Positions 34,551-39,920 of a stretch of DNA of 39,920 nucleotides are shown here, piece by piece. The stretch covers positions 1 to 39,920 of the forward strand of contig JBGOUV010000009.1 of the NCBI GenBank assembly GCA_041477815.1. The letters are read 5' to 3'. Every line of letters begins with the position of its first letter. Within the stretch, counting starts at the first letter, position 1. The translations under genes were made by a program, and so were the position numbers. The notes under the pieces were generated by a model that worked only from the letters and a program-made list of their open reading frames with translations, searched no databases and was not told where the DNA came from. Source of the DNA: JBGOUV01 sp041477815. Its GTDB lineage: Bacteria > Acidobacteriota > Terriglobia > Bryobacterales > JACQDG01.

Positions 34551-36031
34551 AACCGCATCTGCCTGCTACGCTCGGCGAGCTGAAGGAAAGCGAATTCCGC
34601 GATCGTCTCTCCGGCCGCACGGTCAAAGACGAGATGCGGCAGAACCTCATCTGCCGGATGGAGCGAGGCGAGCCTCTGTTTCCGGGCATCATCGGCTATG
34701 AGGACACGGTCATCCCTCAGGTGATCAACGCGATTCTGTCGCGGCATCACTTCATCCTGCTCGGCCTGCGCGGGCAGGCGAAGACGCGCATGCTCCGCGC
34801 CTTGACCGATCTGCTCGACGTGGCGCTGCCGTACGTGGCCGGGTGCGAGATCCGCGACAACCCGCTGTCCCCCATCTGCCAGCGCTGCCGTTTGTTGATC
34901 GCGGATAGGGGCGACGCGACGCCCCTCGCCTATCTGGCGCCGGCGGAGCGCTATGTCGAGAAACTGGCTACTCCGGACGTGACCATCGCCGACATGATCG
35001 GCGACCTGGATCCCATCAAAGCCGCCCGCGGCGGGCTGGACCTGTCGAGCGAGCTGACCATCCACTACGGTCTGCTGCCGCGCGCCCATCGCGGCGTGTT
35101 CGCCATCAACGAGCTGCCCGACCTGGCCGGGAAGATCCAGGTAGGACTGTTCAATATCATGCAGGAGGGCGACGTCCAGATCAAAGGCTACCCGGTGCGC
35201 CTGCCGCTGGACGTGCTGCTGGTCTTCACCGCCAACCCGGAAGACTACACCGCGCGCGGCAAGATCATCACCCCGCTGAAAGACCGCATCGGCAGCGAGA
35301 TCCGTACCCACTACCCGATGACTATGGAGCAGGGCATTGCGATCACCGGCCAGGAAGCCTGGCTGGAGCGTCCCGGCCGCGGCGGCTGCTGCCTGCCCGG
35401 CTACATCCGCGAGATCATCGAGTGCGTTGCCTTCCTGGCCCGCGAGGACAAGAAGGTCGACAAACGCTCGGGCGTGTCGCAGCGCCTGCCCATCACGTGT
35501 CTCGAGAACGTGGTCTCCAGCGCCGAGCACCGGGCCATCCGGAACCAGGAGCGGCTGGTGGTGCCGCGCGTCTCCGACGTTTACGCCGCCCTGCCCTCGC
35601 TCACCGGAAAGCTGGAGCTGGAGTACGAGGGTGAGCTGAAGGGCGCCGACGCCGTGGCCCGCGAGCTGATCCGCGCCGCGGTGGGCCGCGTCTACACGCG
35701 CTATTTCGACGGCGCCAACGTGTCCCGCATCGTGCAGTGGTTCGAGCTGGGTGGGACGCTCAAGATGCGCGAGGCGCAGCCCGCCGCCGAAATCGTCAAG
35801 CAGCTCGAGGCGATCCAGGGCCTGACCGAGGTGGCCACGGTCCTCACCAAGGACCTGCCCAAAGACCCGGCGGTTCACGTTTCCGCCGCCGAGTTCGTCC
35901 TCGATGGGCTCTACGCGCACCGCCGGATCAGCCGCAACGAGGAAGTCGGCTACCTGGCTGAGGAGCGCAAACGGGAGACCCGCGACCATGACGAGTTCCC
36001 GCCGCGCAGCCCTAAGAGGCAGTACAACTAA
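34535..36031 (+). CDS. AAA+ ATPase of MoxR/Mg-chelatase I type
   Basis: A 498-residue ATPase. Walker A is GLRGQAKTR (77-85). The Walker B strand reads GVFAINELPD, with Asn192 instead of the usual Asp before Glu193. FTANPEDYTARGKIITPLKDRIG is the sensor/arginine region typical of ChlI/MoxR proteins. Cys104, Cys115 and Cys118 (C-x10-C-x2-C) sit in an insertion between Walker A and B and could bind a metal. GTG at 34547 overlaps the reductase stop (GTGA) and has GGGAG five bases upstream, so it is a good alternative start. The VWA gene follows after 15 bases, forming a ChlI/ChlD-like pair. Nothing suggests chlorophyll synthesis; a chaperone-like cofactor-insertion role is more usual. Confidence 0.88.
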   Translation: MGEPVKPHLPATLGELKESEFRDRLSGRTVKDEMRQNLICRMERGEPLFPGIIGYEDTVIPQVINAILSRHHFILLGLRGQAKTRMLRALTDLLDVALPYVAGCEIRDNPLSPICQRCRLLIADRGDATPLAYLAPAERYVEKLATPDVTIADMIGDLDPIKAARGGLDLSSELTIHYGLLPRAHRGVFAINELPDLAGKIQVGLFNIMQEGDVQIKGYPVRLPLDVLLVFTANPEDYTARGKIITPLKDRIGSEIRTHYPMTMEQGIAITGQEAWLERPGRGGCCLPGYIREIIECVAFLAREDKKVDKRSGVSQRLPITCLENVVSSAEHRAIRNQERLVVPRVSDVYAALPSLTGKLELEYEGELKGADAVARELIRAAVGRVYTRYFDGANVSRIVQWFELGGTLKMREAQPAAEIVKQLEAIQGLTEVATVLTKDLPKDPAVHVSAAEFVLDGLYAHRRISRNEEVGYLAEERKRETRDHDEFPPRSPKRQYN

Positions 36032-36046
36032 ACATGAAAAGCTCTT

Positions 36047-37303
<1,257 letters not shown>

Positions 37304-37390
37304 GGGTGCCGACAGGCGCTGGCGCGTTTCCTATTCGTAGTTACCGGTGCTCTTAGATCAAGTCACTCGTGTTTTACACCGGCCAATAGA

Positions 37391-37419
37391 ACTGGTTAGA
37401 ACTGGTCAAGAAGACTGGT
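37391..37419 (+). repeat. Three ACTGGT repeats upstream of the beta-helix gene
   Basis: ACTGGT occurs at 37391, 37401 and 37414; the first two lie in AGAACTGGT units ten bases apart, one helical turn. A TATACT box (37439-37444) follows, with no good -35. This fits an activator- or repressor-bound promoter but is weak evidence. Confidence 0.35.
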
Positions 37420-37485
37420 GTAAGAGGGGAAAGGAGCGTATACTGCTCTTGTAACTGACAACTCCCGGCAAAAGGAGAAACCGAG

Positions 37486-38634
37486 ATGACACGTCTAAAG
37501 ACGCTTACGTGGTTTGCCTCGCTTCTTGTTGCCCCCTTGGTGTGCACCAGGAGCGCCGACGCCGCGGACATCAGCGGGATCATTACTACAACAGTGACGA
37601 TCATGGAAAACAGCAAGCTCGTTGGTGATGTGATTTGCACGGTCACCGGTGCGCCCTGTATCGCCTTTGGCGGGTCCGGCCTGACGCTGGATTTGAACGG
37701 CTTCAGCATGACCGGGCTCGGCGATCCCCTAACGGGCTGCGCCGGCAACTCAACCGGCGGGGAAATTGGGATTGACGTGGACGGGCTAAAAGACGTTATC
37801 ATTCGCGGACTTGGTACGGTCCAACGATTTCGGGCCCATGGCATTCGGCTGAATAATAGTACCGGCGCCTTAGTGACCGACGTGACCGCGTCGACCAACT
37901 GCTTGGCCGGCATCTATGTACCCGGAGGGACCGGCAACGTGCTGGAGCGCAACGTCGCAGTACGAAATGGGCACCTCGTTAGTCCATGCGGGGGCATATG
38001 ACTGGCGTCCGGCGCCAGCCGGAACCGGCTCCGTGCGAACCGGATAAGCGGAAATGGATATGCGACCCCTGGGAACAACTTCGGCATCGGACTTATCGGT
38101 GTTGGCGTTAACAACAACCTGGTGGAGGACAACACGATCGTCGGGAATGCGATTGGGATCCGTCTGGTTGCGGGGACCGAGGGAAACATCCTCCGGCGAA
38201 ACCTCGTCACGGCAAACCCTCCCGTGCAAGTGGCCGTGAGCAACCCCTCCAGCACCGGCGTCGATATTCTGAACCTGGCGACTGCCGGCGCAAATGCGTT
38301 CGTGGGCAACGTCTGTCTGACCTCTGTTAACGCGCCCTGCCCCTCCGTCGGACCGTCCCTGACCGCGAGTCCAAATCCTATACCGATCACTGCCAACGCC
38401 TTCCATGGATCGACCACGCTCAGTTGGAATGCGCCAGACGCGCAAGTGGTCGAGATTCGCATTGGCAGCCCGGACGGACCGATTTTCGCCTACATGGGCA
38501 ATCGCGGATCGATACAAACGGGCGCCTGGGTGAGTGACGGCATGACCTTCTATCTGCAGGATGTCACCGGCGGGAAGCCATTGACGTCGGACTACACGCT
38601 AGCCGAGCTCGTTGTTCGTTTGCAGAGGAGGTAG
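37486..38634 (+). pseudogene. Exported right-handed beta-helix protein interrupted by one in-frame TGA
   Basis: AAAGGAG eight bases before ATG 37486 starts a protein with a signal peptide (about 1-27, ending SADAAD). Parallel beta-helix repeats follow (GLKDVIIRGLGTVQRF, GALVTDVTASTNCLAGIYV, GNVLERNVAVRNG). TGA at 37999-38001 interrupts after CGGI; the same frame then continues without another stop as LASGASRNRLRANRISGNG, NNNLVEDNTIVGN, GNILRRNLVTANP to 38634. The repeat phase is preserved across the TGA, so this is one gene of 382 codons. It may be a recent nonsense mutation, a sequence error, or read-through. Beta-helix proteins often bind or cleave polysaccharides. Confidence 0.75.
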
Positions 38635-38640
38635 CGTCAT

Positions 38641-39207
38641 ATGACCAAGAGATCTCTCTGTCCTGCTCGGAGTCCGCATCGGCCGGGCAGCCAGGAGAAT
38701 CCAAGGGTGATACGCCTTCCCATGGTTCTGGCCCTCAGCGCTCTACTCGTGGGCACACTGTTCAGTCTGCCCCAGCCGGCGGCCCAGTCTCGACCCTCCG
38801 CGCAAACGACAATTGCGATGCTGGACCGTATGGCCGCGGCAGGCAAGAGCCAGCGGGAAATCGCCCAGTACGTTTTTGAAACTCATGGTTGCAGGAGCTG
38901 CCACACCGCAGGTCAAGACGGGAAGCTCGGCTTTACGGAAAAGGGGAAACAACTGGGGCGAGGTTCTGAAGGGTGCATTGCCATGCTCACGGCGATGACC
39001 CTCGTGGTGCAGGTGTCCGAAGGTCGGCGCTCGCCCCAGCAGCGTCAAAAGGCCGCCCGGTTCGAGGAGTCCGGGTGCACTTCTTGTCACCAGATCGTCC
39101 CCGGCAAGATGGGCCTGACCGAAGTGGGATCGAGACTGAGGCATCTGCACATGGGATGCGTGGATGTCGAGAAACTGATGGCCAGCAGGCCTGCCCAAAA
39201 GCGCTGA
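38641..39207 (+). CDS. Exported di-haem cytochrome c-like protein
   Basis: A 188-residue protein with a hydrophobic export segment (about 28-50, MVLALSALLVGTLFSLPQPA). It has two haem c motifs: CRSCH at 84-88 and CTSCH at 146-150, each followed by a similar GK-x-G-x-TE-x-G stretch, so the two halves look like an internal duplication. GAGGAGG lies nine bases before ATG 38641; a GTG at 38707 with its own AGGAG would remove an odd 22-residue basic lead and is a fair alternative. Likely a small electron carrier or a soluble subunit. It starts six bases after the beta-helix gene. Confidence 0.85.
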   Translation: MTKRSLCPARSPHRPGSQENPRVIRLPMVLALSALLVGTLFSLPQPAAQSRPSAQTTIAMLDRMAAAGKSQREIAQYVFETHGCRSCHTAGQDGKLGFTEKGKQLGRGSEGCIAMLTAMTLVVQVSEGRRSPQQRQKAARFEESGCTSCHQIVPGKMGLTEVGSRLRHLHMGCVDVEKLMASRPAQKR

Positions 39208-39305
39208 GGCGGGCAAATCTGCTGCATTTGCTGCGGCCGGTGGTGACAGTGTACCTGCCGTCGCCTGGCCCGACCCACTCATTGGTTGATCGGCTAATAT
39301 GGGGC

Positions 39306-39416
39306 ATGCAACACATGTGTCCCACGTGAATCTTCGGGTCGCTGGCCGGCGTGGCCGTCCTGGTGCTGATCCTCGCAGTAGTCGTGAGGCGGGTTAGGGA
39401 GCGGCAGAAGCCGTGA
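39306..39416 (+). CDS. Candidate micro-protein with in-frame TGA in a Cys-x-x-TGA motif
   Basis: ATG 39306 reads MQHMCPT, then TGA (39327-39329), then in the same frame IFGSLAGVAVLVLILAVVV followed by RRVRERQKP and a second TGA. The part after the TGA is a clean membrane helix with a basic tail, and 25 of 28 third codon positions are G or C, as in real genes here. If the TGA is decoded as Cys or selenocysteine the protein would be 36 residues with CPTC/CPTU at its N-terminus. GGCC-GGCGT-GGCC forms a hairpin whose loop starts 19 bases after the TGA and begins with G, as in bacterial SECIS elements, though such stems are easily found in GC-rich DNA. A TAATAT box lies just upstream. Unproven. 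Confidence 0.35.
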
Positions 39417-39458
39417 GAGGGCGTCTTGCAGTACAATAGAGGTTTCCCTGGAACCATC

Positions 39459-39920
39459 GTGACCCCAGACCACCCCGTAGAATCCGAACCGTCCTTTGCC
39501 GACCTGCTGGCGGCCTTCGAGAAAGGCCGCACCGGACGCAAGCGCGCCGGGGACGGACCCCGCCGGGGGATCGTGGCCGCCATTTCGGGCGACCGCATTT
39601 TTGTCGACATTGGCAGCAAGTCGGAAGGCGTGATCCCGGTTGCCGAGATGAAGGAGCCGGTGAAGCCGGGCGACGAGCTGCTGATCACGATCGTCGGACG
39701 CGACTCCGAGGGCTACCTGCTGCTGTCGGCCGTGATCGCCGAGCGGCCGCGCGACTGGAGTGCCCTGCAGCGCGCCTTCGACAACAAGGAGATCATCGCG
39801 GGCCGCGTGACCGAGGCAGTCAAAGGCGGCCTCCGAGTCGACGTGGGCGCCCAGGCCTTCCTGCCCGCCTCTCGTTCGGGTTGCCGTGAGCAGGCGGACG
39901 TCGAAGCCCTCATCGGCCAG
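39459..39920 (+). CDS. rpsA: Ribosomal protein S1-like gene, 5' part
   Basis: GTG 39459 opens a frame that runs off the window end (154 codons). It starts with an acidic lead (PSFADLLAAFEKG). A first S1 RNA-binding domain follows (RRGIVAAISGDRIFVDIGSKSEGVIPVAEM) and a second begins near residue 117 (IIAGRVTEAVKGGLRVDVGAQAFLPASR). This is the layout of bacterial 30S protein S1, which helps load mRNA on the ribosome. No complete length or ending can be seen. A TACAAT box at 39432-39437 could be its -10. Confidence 0.85.
   Translation, partial: MTPDHPVESEPSFADLLAAFEKGRTGRKRAGDGPRRGIVAAISGDRIFVDIGSKSEGVIPVAEMKEPVKPGDELLITIVGRDSEGYLLLSAVIAERPRDWSALQRAFDNKEIIAGRVTEAVKGGLRVDVGAQAFLPASRSGCREQADVEALIGQ

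Overview
The window reads as about 40 kb of a GC-rich, soil-type bacterial chromosome, most likely Acidobacteriota of the Bryobacterales/Solibacter group. This is inferred from gene content, with no marker gene to prove it. The pointers are a one-TM Ser/Thr kinase with a TPR tail, many Tat- or Sec-exported enzymes (sulfatase, amidohydrolase, DegT-type aminotransferase), an outer-membrane barrel of a type I associate with this phylum, and 9-nt-periodic CGCAGAG intergenic repeats. No tRNA, rRNA, CRISPR array, integrase or insertion sequence was seen, so this looks like ordinary chromosome with some accessory pieces.

Layout, left to right. 1-3.1 kb: kinase/TPR protein facing a Cys-rich unknown protein across a hairpin. 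3.2-9.8 kb: an XRE/S24-like regulator with a promoter and operator-like inverted repeat, then a fadN-fadA-fadE beta-oxidation operon (same order as in Bacillus subtilis) ending in a PNK-like P-loop kinase. 9.8-14.8 kb: two tandem KimA-type potassium importers, each with its own matching promoter and ydaO-type (c-di-AMP) leader; the second riboswitch looks complete, the first lacks its usual 3' part. 14.9-18.6 kb: beta-propeller and ABM-fold genes divergent from a Tat-exported sulfatase and an HExxH protein. 18.9-22.3 kb: outer-membrane barrel gene interrupted by TGA, TlpA thioredoxin, DUF4920 lipoprotein, exported DegT-fold enzyme. 22.5-26.1 kb: LytTR response regulator coupled to an amidohydrolase-fold protein, divergent from a membrane/spermidine-synthase fusion. 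26.3-32.6 kb: Kelch/GH16-like protein, then ABC ATPase, large FtsX permease, LolA-like carrier and DUF1302-like barrel in one overlapping operon. 32.6-37.3 kb: small coiled-coil membrane protein, TrmB regulator, DECR-type reductase, AAA+ (MoxR/ChlI-like) and VWA (ChlD-like) pair. 37.4-39.9 kb: beta-helix gene interrupted by TGA, di-haem cytochrome c, a tiny membrane ORF with an in-frame TGA in a Cys-x-x-TGA motif, and the start of a ribosomal protein S1 gene.

The most notable points are: (1) the two c-di-AMP-riboswitch/KimA units in tandem, one apparently acquired from elsewhere; (2) the ABC-LolA-barrel operon, which has a part for every compartment of a trans-envelope lipid export route; (3) three in-frame TGA codons in exported or membrane proteins, two of them where Cys would be expected, which may be ordinary nonsense mutations or may mean recoding (selenocysteine or an opal-reading tRNA). 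TGA is a normal stop for many genes here, so a general code change is excluded.
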